Shown here: one piece after another, positions 54,147 through 62,113 of the stretch
Numbering within the stretch: position 1 is the first letter of the stretch
Layout: every line of letters starts with the position of its first letter
Source of the DNA: Natrinema caseinilyticum
Lineage (GTDB): Archaea; Halobacteriota; Halobacteria; Halobacteriales; Natrialbaceae
Direction of reading: 5' to 3'
Assembly: GCF_024227435.1 (NCBI RefSeq)
Contig: NZ_CP100447.1
Span: 49,540 to 113,539, forward strand
Length of the DNA stretch: 64,000 bases
The notes under the pieces: model-generated
What the model was told of the DNA's origin: nothing
Database searches by the model: none
Seen by the model: the letters and a program-made list of their open reading frames with translations, nothing else
Position numbers and translations under genes: made by a program

Positions 54147-54503
54147 ATGCTCCAAGGGCATTTTGGGTCGGCAGGGGCGAGTATCGAGTACGGTGCTGCT
54201 GGCTGTCTCTTCCCCGTCGATGAACTGGATGCGACGGTACTCCAGTACCGAGATGCCCAACTAGCGCTCGACGATGTCGATGGATCCCACGTCATCGTCG
54301 TCGCTCCGACGAGCCTCGCAACGAGTTACTTCCTCACCCAGCACGCCCTCACTGCGATCCGTGTCGACAGTCTCTCTACCGCAGTTCGGGATCAGCTCGC
54401 CACTGCACTTGACGCTCGCCTCGATACGTTCGAGCTCGTTCAGATCGGCAAGTGGAACAGTAGCAGCTTGAATCACTCACTCGCAGAATTCACGAACGCC
54501 TAA
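54147..54503 (+). CDS. Hypothetical protein (118 aa)
   Basis: Short alpha/beta protein starting MLQGHFGSAGASIEYGAAG, then SHVIVVAPTSLATSYFLTQH and two helices. No family is recognised. An ACATATATTTG tract at about 54127-54137 is a likely TATA box. It is divergent from the CBS-HEPN gene. A single domain with no motif; function unknown. Confidence 0.55.
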   Translation: MLQGHFGSAGASIEYGAAGCLFPVDELDATVLQYRDAQLALDDVDGSHVIVVAPTSLATSYFLTQHALTAIRVDSLSTAVRDQLATALDARLDTFELVQIGKWNSSSLNHSLAEFTNA

Positions 54504-54664
54504 ACCCCAACGCTTGGACATACGAACCAGACGACTTCTGCAGTCTGTGCGAGCGAAAGTGCGACAGCGTCTTGATATTCGGTGAATGACTCCGCACAGT
54601 TGCGTATCCCGCAACTACTGAATCTATTTCCTGTCCGCTAACGTTCCTTCCTCCGATTATCGCT

Positions 54665-55417
54665 ATGCCAGGCCTCGATAGTTGGTCTCAAGATGATGAA
54701 TCTCATCAGATAGGCAGTTGGCGCCGGCGTCGAGTTCTCTCTGCTGGCACAGTCACTGTGCTTTCGGCTCTCTCCGGCTGTCTCAACTTCATCAACCCAT
54801 CTGGGCAGGATGCATCCACTGACCGAGAGACGGGTACGTCCTCGAATCGAGAGCCAGGGAGAGACGAGACATCGATCTCAGGAGATGATGGGGTAGGAAC
54901 TCAGTCCGAGTCAGGGAACGGTGGTCCATCTGGGTCACCGGACGCAACTCTTGGGGATGAAATTGTTGATGGACCCGTCGATAGTCCGTCGACGAATGAG
55001 CATCCTTGGATAGAGGATCCCGAGGACGGTCTTCGGTTAGCCGACGTCACTATACACATGGGCTCAGAGTGGATCCGTGATTTCCTCCAAGCAGAGGACG
55101 ACGTATTAGCACTGACAGTAGCTGGCGATCAATTCATTGTCGAAGGAAATGCCCATCTCGAGTGGGAGTGCGATACATTCGGCCTGAAACACGTCTTCGT
55201 GAACGGCCGGGTGGGAGAGATCTACCTCGAGCCCGTCGCGAACGATGCTTGCCGCACGAACGAGAACAAAGCTGGACGAGGTCCGTGGCTCGCACCGTTC
55301 TCGGTCACAGGTCGATTCGGAGGCGGACTTCCTGACGCGCTGGAGGTCCATCTCGAAGGACGCTTCATCCGGGGCGATGGACCTCGTGGTGGCGCCTACA
55401 CCCACCAGGAATTCTGA
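54665..55417 (+). CDS. Tat-exported lipoprotein (250 aa)
   Basis: The N-terminus has a twin-arginine motif and a lipobox: RRRRVLSAGTVTVL followed by SALSGC, with the cysteine at residue 39. This predicts export by Tat and lipid anchoring on the outer face of the cell. A disordered Ser/Gly/Asp-rich linker (45-120) leads to a beta-rich C-terminal domain with two Cys (WECDTF and NDACRTN). Function unknown; surface lipoproteins of this size are common on haloarchaeal replicons. Confidence 0.75.
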   Translation: MPGLDSWSQDDESHQIGSWRRRRVLSAGTVTVLSALSGCLNFINPSGQDASTDRETGTSSNREPGRDETSISGDDGVGTQSESGNGGPSGSPDATLGDEIVDGPVDSPSTNEHPWIEDPEDGLRLADVTIHMGSEWIRDFLQAEDDVLALTVAGDQFIVEGNAHLEWECDTFGLKHVFVNGRVGEIYLEPVANDACRTNENKAGRGPWLAPFSVTGRFGGGLPDALEVHLEGRFIRGDGPRGGAYTHQEF

Positions 55418-55522
55418 TTTAAACCGGAAACCAGATGACGGTATCAAGGCTCGGATTCGTGCTGATTTATCAATCCAAACAGAGTGGAGGAGTCGGGCAA
55501 AATCTGGCTTCTCCACGAAGTC

Positions 55523-55897
55523 ATGGCAACGAAACAAGAAACTCAGGACGAGTCAGTTCGAGCGGACAGAAAATCCACACTGAATCGAACAGTGTCTCGG
55601 CAGGCAGTGTTCGGTAGCGGTGGAATCGCCGTCGACGAAAGCCCGGTCGAATCAACCCTCTCGGATCACGGAATCGAACTCGCACCGTCTCGGTCAAGCC
55701 GTATCGATATGCCTCGCTGCCGAGGCTTCATCGATGAGAGACCAATTGAGAACAGTAGCAACGTCACCGAGGGTAATCAGACGGCCCTCTTCGCAACGAC
55801 AAGCCGTAATCAGCGTACACTGGATGGACGGCTAGCGGCAATTCAGCCTCTTTTCGGCTCGTCCACTACGGACGGTGAAGGAGAATCGTCCGTATGA
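55523..55897 (+). CDS. Hypothetical low-complexity protein (124 aa)
   Basis: Polar protein rich in Ser, Thr, Arg and Glu with no clear domain. ATG 55523 begins MATKQETQDESVRAD. It may be intrinsically disordered. It lies 105 nt after the lipoprotein gene and 36 nt before an inverted repeat shared with 26570. Coding status is supported only by length and codon pattern. Confidence 0.4.
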   Translation: MATKQETQDESVRADRKSTLNRTVSRQAVFGSGGIAVDESPVESTLSDHGIELAPSRSSRIDMPRCRGFIDERPIENSSNVTEGNQTALFATTSRNQRTLDGRLAAIQPLFGSSTTDGEGESSV

Positions 55898-55932
55898 GGC
55901 CATCGCTCATTCTCTTAGTACACGCTGCCGGA

Positions 55933-55973
55933 GTTACCCCACGTAGTCAGAAGAATGCAATTCGTGGGGTAAC
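55933..55973. repeat. Inverted repeat GTTACCCCACG/CGTGGGGTAAC, copy B
   Basis: Perfect 11-bp arms at 55933-55943 and 55963-55973 around 19 nt. It is the second copy of the element at 26570-26612. Here it lies in front of a small gene that starts at 56034, so it could be an operator or a stem in a leader, but copy A lies between convergent genes. Confidence 0.6.
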
Positions 55974-56033
55974 CCGTTTCGGAGAGGTTCCTTTCGGGAC
56001 CAATTGGTGTCACTACCTCCGCGAGAGAGCCCA

Positions 56034-56270
56034 ATGAAACAGCTGGCACCCACGCGGATCGCGGAAGCGCTGCCTCCAGAGAAACTTCTGAAGACCAACC
56101 AGCAAGGGCTGATACGAGGTGGAATCGCTTGCATGCACGATATCCCAACCGTCCAGCAGTACGTGGCTTACGAGAATCAGCATGAAAGACGACGCTGGGT
56201 TCTCAGAATGCTCGCAGAGCAAGCAGCGACGCTACGTGAGTTGGAAATAGAGCCAGAGACTGAAGACTGA
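56034..56270 (+). CDS. Small hypothetical helical protein (78 aa)
   Basis: Reads MKQLAPTRIAEALPPEKLLK and then two helices (VQQYVAYENQHERRRWVL, LAEQAATLRELEIEPE). It resembles no known family. It follows the inverted repeat at 55933 by 61 nt and precedes the next gene by 60 nt. Confidence 0.5.
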   Translation: MKQLAPTRIAEALPPEKLLKTNQQGLIRGGIACMHDIPTVQQYVAYENQHERRRWVLRMLAEQAATLRELEIEPETED

Positions 56271-56330
56271 GACTGTAGGCAGACTGATATTCCTCCCCGA
56301 CGAATCTGAGTCGTAGAACGGAGGATTTCG

Positions 56331-56882
56331 ATGGCAGCTCAACCTGGAACTGGCAGTGGTCGCGACTTCGTCACAATCTTCAAGACCGGCTCAGTCGATC
56401 GAGGCGAGTATCCCGAACTCGCAGATCTACTTCTCGAGGGCCGGACACAGCTTACCGCGGAAACGAGCTATCTAATGAAATTCGGAGACGAGTCACACCG
56501 CAGTCTCACACCCTTCGATGTTGCCTCACTCCACGATGTCCCAGCGTACCCGTTACCAGAGACTGCACTGGATTCCCTGCCTGCTCACGTTCGAGCAGAA
56601 CTCGAGCAGAACGGTGCCATCCAGATGATCGCCTCGTATGACCCTGAGAACCATCGGTTCGAAGAGGTCGATCTCGCATGGGACGACCAAGACTTCCTCG
56701 AACGAGTCACAGAACTCATCGCCGGGGAACTCTCTCTTCACGAGGCTGTCGACTGGATCGTCGTCGAGGAAGCAGAGCGATACACCGTTGCCCAGTGGGC
56801 CGATATCCGAGATGTGACCGAAGATGCAGTCCGGTCGAATATCAACGCTGCTCGTGAGAAGTTGCTCACTGAGCCAGAGTAA
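56331..56882 (+). CDS. Hypothetical protein with sigma-r4-like HTH (183 aa)
   Basis: The last 60 residues, LHEAVDWIVVEEAERYTVAQ, then WADIRDVTEDAVRSNINAAR, look like a helix-turn-helix of the sigma region 4 type. The N-terminal part is a beta-rich acidic domain. It may be a DNA-binding regulator of nearby genes. Start MAAQPGTGSG. Not assigned to a family. Confidence 0.6.
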   Translation: MAAQPGTGSGRDFVTIFKTGSVDRGEYPELADLLLEGRTQLTAETSYLMKFGDESHRSLTPFDVASLHDVPAYPLPETALDSLPAHVRAELEQNGAIQMIASYDPENHRFEEVDLAWDDQDFLERVTELIAGELSLHEAVDWIVVEEAERYTVAQWADIRDVTEDAVRSNINAAREKLLTEPE

Positions 56883-56939
56883 CTCCTGCACCCAGGTATT
56901 GGGAGGTCAGCATGCGGTCTCGGGTCCGGTGTGGGACTT

Positions 56940-57000
56940 CGTTTCTAACGTTTCTAATCTCATCACAGACAGGGTTACCCAGCGTTTCTAACGTTATTAA
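56940..57000. repeat. CGTTTCTAACG repeats, partition-like
   Basis: CGTTTCTAACG at 56940-56950, an overlapping CGTTTCTAATC, and CGTTTCTAACGTTATTAAC from 56983. The reverse complement occurs again at 63891. Short AT-rich repeats of this kind resemble centromere-like or initiator-binding sites of plasmids. They sit in a 225-nt gap before a SWIM gene. Confidence 0.5.
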
Positions 57001-57044
57001 CACTGCTACCGTTGCTGCTGTTGTCGATATCATCAGCCTCTAAA

Positions 57045-57064
57045 TTTTATCGCTCTGAAGAGCG
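57045..57064 (+). promoter_or_regulatory. TTTATC plus inverted-repeat promoter, second SWIM gene
   Basis: TTTTATC at 57045-57051 overlaps the perfect 6-bp repeat CGCTCT-GA-AGAGCG (57051-57064), the best of the series. GGAGCGAAC follows, then GAACG and CGTTC (57074-57091) as a second stem. The gene starts at 57108. Confidence 0.65.
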
Positions 57065-57107
57065 TGGAGGAGCGAACGGTTGCATTCGTTCTCTCACCTC
57101 ACACCAC

Positions 57108-57629
57108 ATGGCAGTCACAGACTCATCCTCAATCCAAGAAGGCGAACAGAGTCCGATAGTCGATGACCGCGATCGGCGGGCTCGTGAAGAACACATGGAC
57201 GTAGCGCTGCTCCGGCAGGGTGGCCTCTACGAAGTCCAGTCGGAATCAGGCGCGCGATACGAAGTCGACCTCCTGGACAGACAGTGCAACTGTCCCGACG
57301 GGGAAAACCCGTCTACTCCGAGCCCATGTAAGCACGTCAGGCGGGTTGAGTTAGAATTAGATGGTGGTCGTATTCCGCGTCCAGATGGACGCCTTCCGCA
57401 GCGAAGTGACGGTAGACAATCTGAACCCATACCCAGGGACTCCGAGGTGCGGTTCAAATCACATCTCCTCTCGAAGATCCAGCGCCGAGAGAAGGAGCTC
57501 GCTCATCTGGATGCAGAGGTACAGGCTCTCCAGTTCGTGTACGATGTCATCGAGGAAATCTCAGAAGGGGATGACTTCGATCTGAAAACAGCGTTGTCCG
57601 AGGAATACGGGCCAGCAAGTCAACTGTAA
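57108..57629 (+). CDS. Small SWIM zinc-finger protein (173 aa)
   Basis: The SWIM motif is CNCPDGENPSTPSPCKHV (C-x-C, C-x-H) near residues 62-79, preceded by a short beta-rich part (YEVQSESGARYEVDL). The C-terminus is a coiled coil (LLSKIQRREKELAHLDAEVQ). SWIM proteins bind DNA or partner proteins. It is the second SWIM gene on the element and has the same promoter type as the first. Confidence 0.75.
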   Translation: MAVTDSSSIQEGEQSPIVDDRDRRAREEHMDVALLRQGGLYEVQSESGARYEVDLLDRQCNCPDGENPSTPSPCKHVRRVELELDGGRIPRPDGRLPQRSDGRQSEPIPRDSEVRFKSHLLSKIQRREKELAHLDAEVQALQFVYDVIEEISEGDDFDLKTALSEEYGPASQL

Positions 57630-57634
57630 GCCTC

Positions 57635-58147
57635 TTACTCGGAGATCTCCTCGTCGTCCAGTTCTTCGTTGGCGAACTCGATCAGTTTCTGCAGTCGGTC
57701 GTTGAACTCGTCCTCGAACTCAGTGTGGAGCGCGTCATCGTACATTCGAAGAGTACGCCCCAATCCGATCGCAGCGAGCCAGTCTCGGAACTGATTGCTG
57801 TTCATATCGTCGACAGACATGCTCAGTGCATCTGTGTTTGAGCCCGCCGCCCAGAGGATGAGAAGGTCGAGGTCGTTGACCATCGCGAGTCGGGCGAAGT
57901 CTGCAAAGGCAGCGCTCACCTCTCGAGATAACTGCGTGTACGAGACTGAATCACGGTCGAACTCTCGTTCTCCGTTCAGTAGCTCATTGACGTACGAAAT
58001 CGAACGCAGTGAGAGGAAGCCATCTCTATCGACTGCCATCGGTGGATCACTCTCCGATTCAGCGATCTCCGATAATGCCTGTCCACAAGAGCCACAGTAA
58101 TGATGAACCGCTTTGACCCGGCTCCCGCAATTCGGGCAGTAGGGCAT
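57635..58147 (-). CDS. Zinc-ribbon protein with helical domain (170 aa)
   Basis: Starts MPYCPNCGSRVKAVHHYCGS, giving a zinc ribbon (CPNC at 4-7, CGSC at 18-21). After a linker it has DGFLSL, and an acidic helical C-terminus. The layout is that of the 3763-4248 protein, including DGFLSL. It converges with the SWIM gene with only 5 nt between stop codons. Function unknown. Confidence 0.72.
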   Translation of the reverse strand: MPYCPNCGSRVKAVHHYCGSCGQALSEIAESESDPPMAVDRDGFLSLRSISYVNELLNGEREFDRDSVSYTQLSREVSAAFADFARLAMVNDLDLLILWAAGSNTDALSMSVDDMNSNQFRDWLAAIGLGRTLRMYDDALHTEFEDEFNDRLQKLIEFANEELDDEEISE

Positions 58148-58236
58148 ACCGTGAGCTAGGGGTCATAGATACTGAGGCTTTGCTGGTAGAGAGATTCATG
58201 GGAGACATCTTGCGAACTGGCTCGAATCCTCTTTCG

Positions 58237-59328
58237 TCAGAAGTACATTCCCATCCCGTCGTCGCCTTTTGGCTTTCCGCATTTCCAGCATTCTTCACCG
58301 CTGCCCGTTCTTCTCCATTCGTGGTCGCAGTGTTGCATTTCTGGCGTCTCTAACTGCTCGAACGAATGCGCGTTGTAATCAATCACTGTCTCTGACTTAG
58401 AGGAGATTTTCTTTGCCCGACAGCGAGAACACGTTGATACCGTCGATCTTTCCCCTCGGTTCTCGGGACTCCAGATGTGTACATGGGGAGTTCCATCAGG
58501 TTCTAATGCATCATCGGCACCTCTCACGTAGGTGATGTTCGCGATATGCATTTGAGATCGATCTCCCGGTGAGAACATCGGGAATTGGCTCTCTGAATGG
58601 AGTTGGTATTGAGTGCCACAGAGAAGACATTTCGCGTCTCCCCTGTCGCGCTGGAACTCGTGGCTGCAATCAGGATTTGGATCCTCGAATTGCCAGCCAT
58701 CAGGCGTTGAAAACCACTCTGAAGGATCGAACTCAGACCAGATTCTTTGAGAGGAATGTCGATAGGGGGAAAACGCACGCCCACCATCCTCATTAAATGC
58801 AGAATTGAATTGCTGAATTAGAAACTCATCCTTGGAAAAGCAGGATTCATCGGCCCACATCACACTGTAACCCGCATCCAGGTAATCGGCAGTCACCTGC
58901 GGGATATTCTTCGACTCATTCGCATGCTGAACCTCTACAATCACGCCTTCTCCGAAGAACCGATTTCGAGACGCGAATTCCACGAGAGCGTCCGCCCGTC
59001 TCCCAGCACTCCGCCCTTGACTACCAGAGACATCAATTGGTATTTCGGTAGAGCACTGATCAATGGATTCTACTCCTGTAAAACGACGTCTTAGGCCTGA
59101 CACAGCAAGCGATTTCATTACTCGGTGTCGCTCTGACTCTGCAATGTTGTTACCCGCACCATAGCATTGGCTTGTCCCCCCTGTACTCCTCACATGGAAG
59201 AAATGGCGGGCTCGTTGATCTGGTCCTCCGCCCCTCGGCCGCATTCGTCCACCACATGACGGACATTCCACATCCTCAGAATCTGCAACCTCCTCGGGAA
59301 CGACCAGCTCCTTGCCTTGATCACTCAT
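58237..59328 (-). CDS. CoiA-like nuclease with zinc fingers (363 aa)
   Basis: Order of motifs follows the competence protein CoiA: an N-terminal zinc finger (CPSCGGRMRPRG), RHFFHV, then SERHRVMKSLAV, and a nuclease-like core RRADALVEF with GEGVIVEVQHANESK. D113 and E132-x-Q134 match the PD-(D/E)-x-Q variant of CoiA. A strand-helix with DAGYSVMWAD closes the fold. Two more Cys pairs follow in the C-terminal part (CLLCG and CSRC), with a last CWKCG. CoiA helps DNA uptake in bacteria; in haloarchaea its role is not known. Start at 59328 (MSDQGKEL); an upstream ATG at 59355 is possible. Confidence 0.72.
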   Translation of the reverse strand: MSDQGKELVVPEEVADSEDVECPSCGGRMRPRGGGPDQRARHFFHVRSTGGTSQCYGAGNNIAESERHRVMKSLAVSGLRRRFTGVESIDQCSTEIPIDVSGSQGRSAGRRADALVEFASRNRFFGEGVIVEVQHANESKNIPQVTADYLDAGYSVMWADESCFSKDEFLIQQFNSAFNEDGGRAFSPYRHSSQRIWSEFDPSEWFSTPDGWQFEDPNPDCSHEFQRDRGDAKCLLCGTQYQLHSESQFPMFSPGDRSQMHIANITYVRGADDALEPDGTPHVHIWSPENRGERSTVSTCSRCRAKKISSKSETVIDYNAHSFEQLETPEMQHCDHEWRRTGSGEECWKCGKPKGDDGMGMYF

Positions 59329-59389
59329 CTCGTTTCGATAGGCCAGGAACGGCATATTCTAGACTGTCAAGAAGTAGTGTATCACTCCG

Positions 59390-60643
59390 CTAAATCTTGT
59401 CGCCCTCTCTGGGAATCGAATCAACTTCGTCGAGTGCCTCGGTCGCCACATCCCCGAGTTCCCCGGCCTCGATGTGAGAGTACCGCTCGCGAACCATCTC
59501 TTCGGAGTTATCCAAGTATCGAGCAGCGACGGTATATCCAAACGCGCGGACAAGCACCTCACCCATTCCTCGTCGGCCACCGTGTGGAGCAAGGTAATCG
59601 TGTTTGGGGTGGTCGATGTCGATGTCCGCAGCTTCCGAGAGTCGCTGAAGGATCGACCGTGCGCCGTCCGTCGTAATCGACGGCGGCTGAATATCCTCAT
59701 CGAGCGCCAGCAGTAGGTCACGAGCGTACGCCTCACGACGGTCAGTAATGTCCTCTGGACGTTTCCCTCGATCAGCTAGCTCATCCTGGATGAGTTCTGC
59801 GAGCGTCCGTTGGTCGAAGGTTGGAAACACCGGCCAGCGCTCCGTCGGTGGGTCCATCAGCTTGCGATAGCTCCGCAGCGGCGAGATCACCGGGTCGGGG
59901 AGACTCGCGGCGTCCCACTGCTGTTTCTTCCGGTAGACATCCATACTCCCGTCGTCGAGGGAGAGGTCCTCCCAACGGACACCGCGCCGGCGCGGGTCGT
60001 TCGGGTCTCGGAGGAGTTCCCCGACACGAACGGCGGTGTACGCGAGGACGAACACCAGAGCACGGTCGCGAGTCGCCTTCAGCGCCGCGTAGTGCGCTCG
60101 CTGCTTGTCGAGGAGGTCAGTGTCCTCCTGGAGTGTCGTGTACGTCTCGATGGCGTCACGGGCTCGCTCGTCGACGTGGCGGGTGAGTGCGTGGCGCTGT
60201 TCGGACGTCCAGGCCTGCTGGTCGCCGGGCTTGCGGCCGTCGTCCTCGGGCAGCGGCGCCATCGCACTCGCCCGCTGCGCGTAGTGCGCTTCGAGATACC
60301 CCTCATTGACACACCAGCCACACCACGCGGAGATATAGCGGTAGTAGGTTTGTACGGTATTCTGCTTGAGTCCGCGATCACCACTGAGATGCCGGGCGTA
60401 CTCCCGGAAGACTCGTTCGTCGAGGTCCTCGAAAGCGGGCTCCCGGTCGACATCGTCGGGAACGATCCCGGTCCAGTCGTCGTCACCACGGTCGCCGGCG
60501 GCCCACTCGGCAAACCGCTCCAGCTCACGCGCTGCGTTCCGTCGATAGTTCCCGCCGTCGCCACCACGACCCTTCCCCTTGTCCTGGAGATACCGTTCGA
60601 AGGAGCTCGCGAGCGACCGATCAGTGCGTTCTCGTGGTGTCAT
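59390..60643 (-). CDS. Tyrosine recombinase / integrase (417 aa)
   Basis: Full-length phage-type integrase. An N-terminal SAM-like DNA-binding domain (about 10-125) precedes the catalytic domain: R206 in AYTAVRVGELL, H354-x-x-R357 in APHGGRRGMGE, and Y388 in VRERYSHI. The usual second His/Trp near YLDNSEE is not obvious. It cuts and joins DNA at attachment sites. ATG 60643 overlaps the stop of the upstream gene (ATGA); the longer frame adds basic, non-acidic residues. Order HTH gene, 152-aa gene, integrase is a common haloarchaeal trio. Confidence 0.9.
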   Translation of the reverse strand: MTPRERTDRSLASSFERYLQDKGKGRGGDGGNYRRNAARELERFAEWAAGDRGDDDWTGIVPDDVDREPAFEDLDERVFREYARHLSGDRGLKQNTVQTYYRYISAWCGWCVNEGYLEAHYAQRASAMAPLPEDDGRKPGDQQAWTSEQRHALTRHVDERARDAIETYTTLQEDTDLLDKQRAHYAALKATRDRALVFVLAYTAVRVGELLRDPNDPRRRGVRWEDLSLDDGSMDVYRKKQQWDAASLPDPVISPLRSYRKLMDPPTERWPVFPTFDQRTLAELIQDELADRGKRPEDITDRREAYARDLLLALDEDIQPPSITTDGARSILQRLSEAADIDIDHPKHDYLAPHGGRRGMGEVLVRAFGYTVAARYLDNSEEMVRERYSHIEAGELGDVATEALDEVDSIPREGDKI

Positions 60644-61098
60644 GAGTCCTCGTTCCCGTACTGGTAGATCGGACGGACATCCTCGAGGAGCGCTTCGATG
60701 ATCTCCCAGAGGACCAGCGAGGGAGTCTCGTGTTCGAACGTGATTCCCCAGCGATCCTCCGCATCGCCGGCTGCGTACTGGAAATGCGTTCGTCCAAGAT
60801 CGGGATGGTCTTCGTCCTGGTGCCAGCCAGCGTGAAAACCCGTGTTCGGGTCGGTGTAGTTGATACGGAACCAATCGTGTGGGTCCTGTCGATACCACTT
60901 GATAGACAGTTCCGGCGACTCAGGCCCTGTCGAAGGAGAAAGGCGGGCCGGATCAAAACGGGCCCGCAACTGCTTGGCCTCGATATCATCAGGAACGAAC
61001 TCGACCGTCGTGATCTGTGGTACACGATCGAGGACGTCCCGCTTCAGCTGGGCGTAGAGGTTTGCGTTCGGGTCGCCACCGGGATGCGGGACCGACAT
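60640..61098 (-). CDS. Hypothetical protein of the integrase operon (152 aa)
   Basis: Starts MSVPHPGGDPNANLYAQLKR and contains GFHAGWHQDEDHPDLGRTHF, a His- and Asp-rich stretch found in a haloarchaeal protein that is often next to integrase genes. It overlaps the integrase by 4 nt and follows the HTH gene by 3 nt, so the three are one operon. The His residues could bind metal. Function unknown; an RNase or integrase-control role is speculation. Confidence 0.68.
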   Translation of the reverse strand: MSVPHPGGDPNANLYAQLKRDVLDRVPQITTVEFVPDDIEAKQLRARFDPARLSPSTGPESPELSIKWYRQDPHDWFRINYTDPNTGFHAGWHQDEDHPDLGRTHFQYAAGDAEDRWGITFEHETPSLVLWEIIEALLEDVRPIYQYGNEDS

Positions 61099-61101
61099 CC
61101 G

Positions 61102-61641
61102 TCAGCTACTGGCCTCAGTAGGCTCGTTCGTTGGAGTGAGGAAATCCCATTCGCGAATGGCGAAGCCGACGATGTCGATGCGCCGCTGGAGGTGTTCCCA
61201 CTCGCGGGCGATCTCACGGCGACGGTCTTCTTCGTCAGCGTCGAGACCCTCCTCGGCGAGCGTTCCGCGAAGCTGATTCGGTGACTCGACGTCGAATTCG
61301 TCCTCCCAGTCGCGGATCTGCGCCTTCATATCGGCGAGCCGGTCCGTGAGTTCCTCGACAGTGTGCCCGCTATCCCGGAGGCGCATCGCCTCCTGCATCG
61401 CCTGACGGCGGTAATCGGGGTAGTACGTCGTGTGAGTACCGCTCTCGTCACGGTGGAGGATCCCGTCGTCGACGAGACGTTCGAGGACGCGCTTGGTCGG
61501 CTCGTGTGACCAGCCCGCTTCGGAGGCGATCCAGTTGGCCGTCCGCGGCTCCGACAGCTGTCGGGCGGCCATCCGCACGCGGTCTTCGCCCGTGGTCTGG
61601 CGCTCCATCAGACCCTTGGAATTCGATTCGTCTTCGGTCAT
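61102..61641 (-). CDS. Winged-helix regulator, DUF7342-like (179 aa)
   Basis: The N-terminal winged helix reads LSEPRTANWIASEAGWSHEP, TKRVLERLVDDGILHRDE and then YYPDYRRQAMQEAM, as in DUF7342 haloarchaeal HTH proteins. The rest is a helical tail. A CTATATGG box lies about 27 nt before the start codon, so the operon is probably leaderless. It is the first gene of the integrase operon and may repress or tune it. Confidence 0.75.
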   Translation of the reverse strand: MTEDESNSKGLMERQTTGEDRVRMAARQLSEPRTANWIASEAGWSHEPTKRVLERLVDDGILHRDESGTHTTYYPDYRRQAMQEAMRLRDSGHTVEELTDRLADMKAQIRDWEDEFDVESPNQLRGTLAEEGLDADEEDRRREIAREWEHLQRRIDIVGFAIREWDFLTPTNEPTEASS

Positions 61642-62113
61642 ACGTTACCGTTCACGCCCTATCTCCATATAGATTGAGGTCATTCGTCCTATATCGAACT
61701 GCGGTATTCCGCTAGTTCTTCGACGTCGCTGAGTGGAACTACAGCAAACTCGCAGCCCGGTCTCGGCGGCTCTACCCTGGGGGAAGCGCCGTTCTGAGTC
61801 GATTGCAGCATTCGTGCTTACCGGACGGCGGCGGGGTACTTGAAAGTGGTCGTGATTATTGGGGTAATCAGGACCAACACGGAATTCACTCTGTTTCCTC
61901 TATTACAGCGTCTTATGGCCTCTAGACAATGAAATACCGCATTTAGCCACATTATAAATGGTATGTCGCTATACCATTTCGCGGCCGCTCCCGAGGACCG
62001 GCCTTGAAGAATATTCGAGAGCCGATCCGTGACGAGTACAATTACTATCCAGAGTGTCTGGCATGCAAACATTCATTCTATCTAACAACCATTGGATATG
62101 CGGTAATCGCACT
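61642..62113. promoter_or_regulatory. 472-nt region with a 9-bp palindrome over a TATA-like box
   Basis: No acidic ORF is seen. The perfect palindrome AAATGGTAT (61956-61964), GTCGCT, ATACCATTT (61971-61979) overlaps the TATA-like ATTATAAAT at 61951-61959. It could regulate the FilR1-like gene at 62114, although that start is 134 nt away, or a short RNA between. No tRNA fragment or obvious att core was found beside the integrase. Confidence 0.45.

Noticed and set aside
59810..60667. 285-aa ORF opposite the integrase
   Set aside because: Antisense to clear integrase motifs (R, HxxR, Y); a shadow frame.
61642..62113. tRNA gene or att site next to the integrase
   Set aside because: No cloverleaf, no CCA end and no repeated core sequence could be found by eye.
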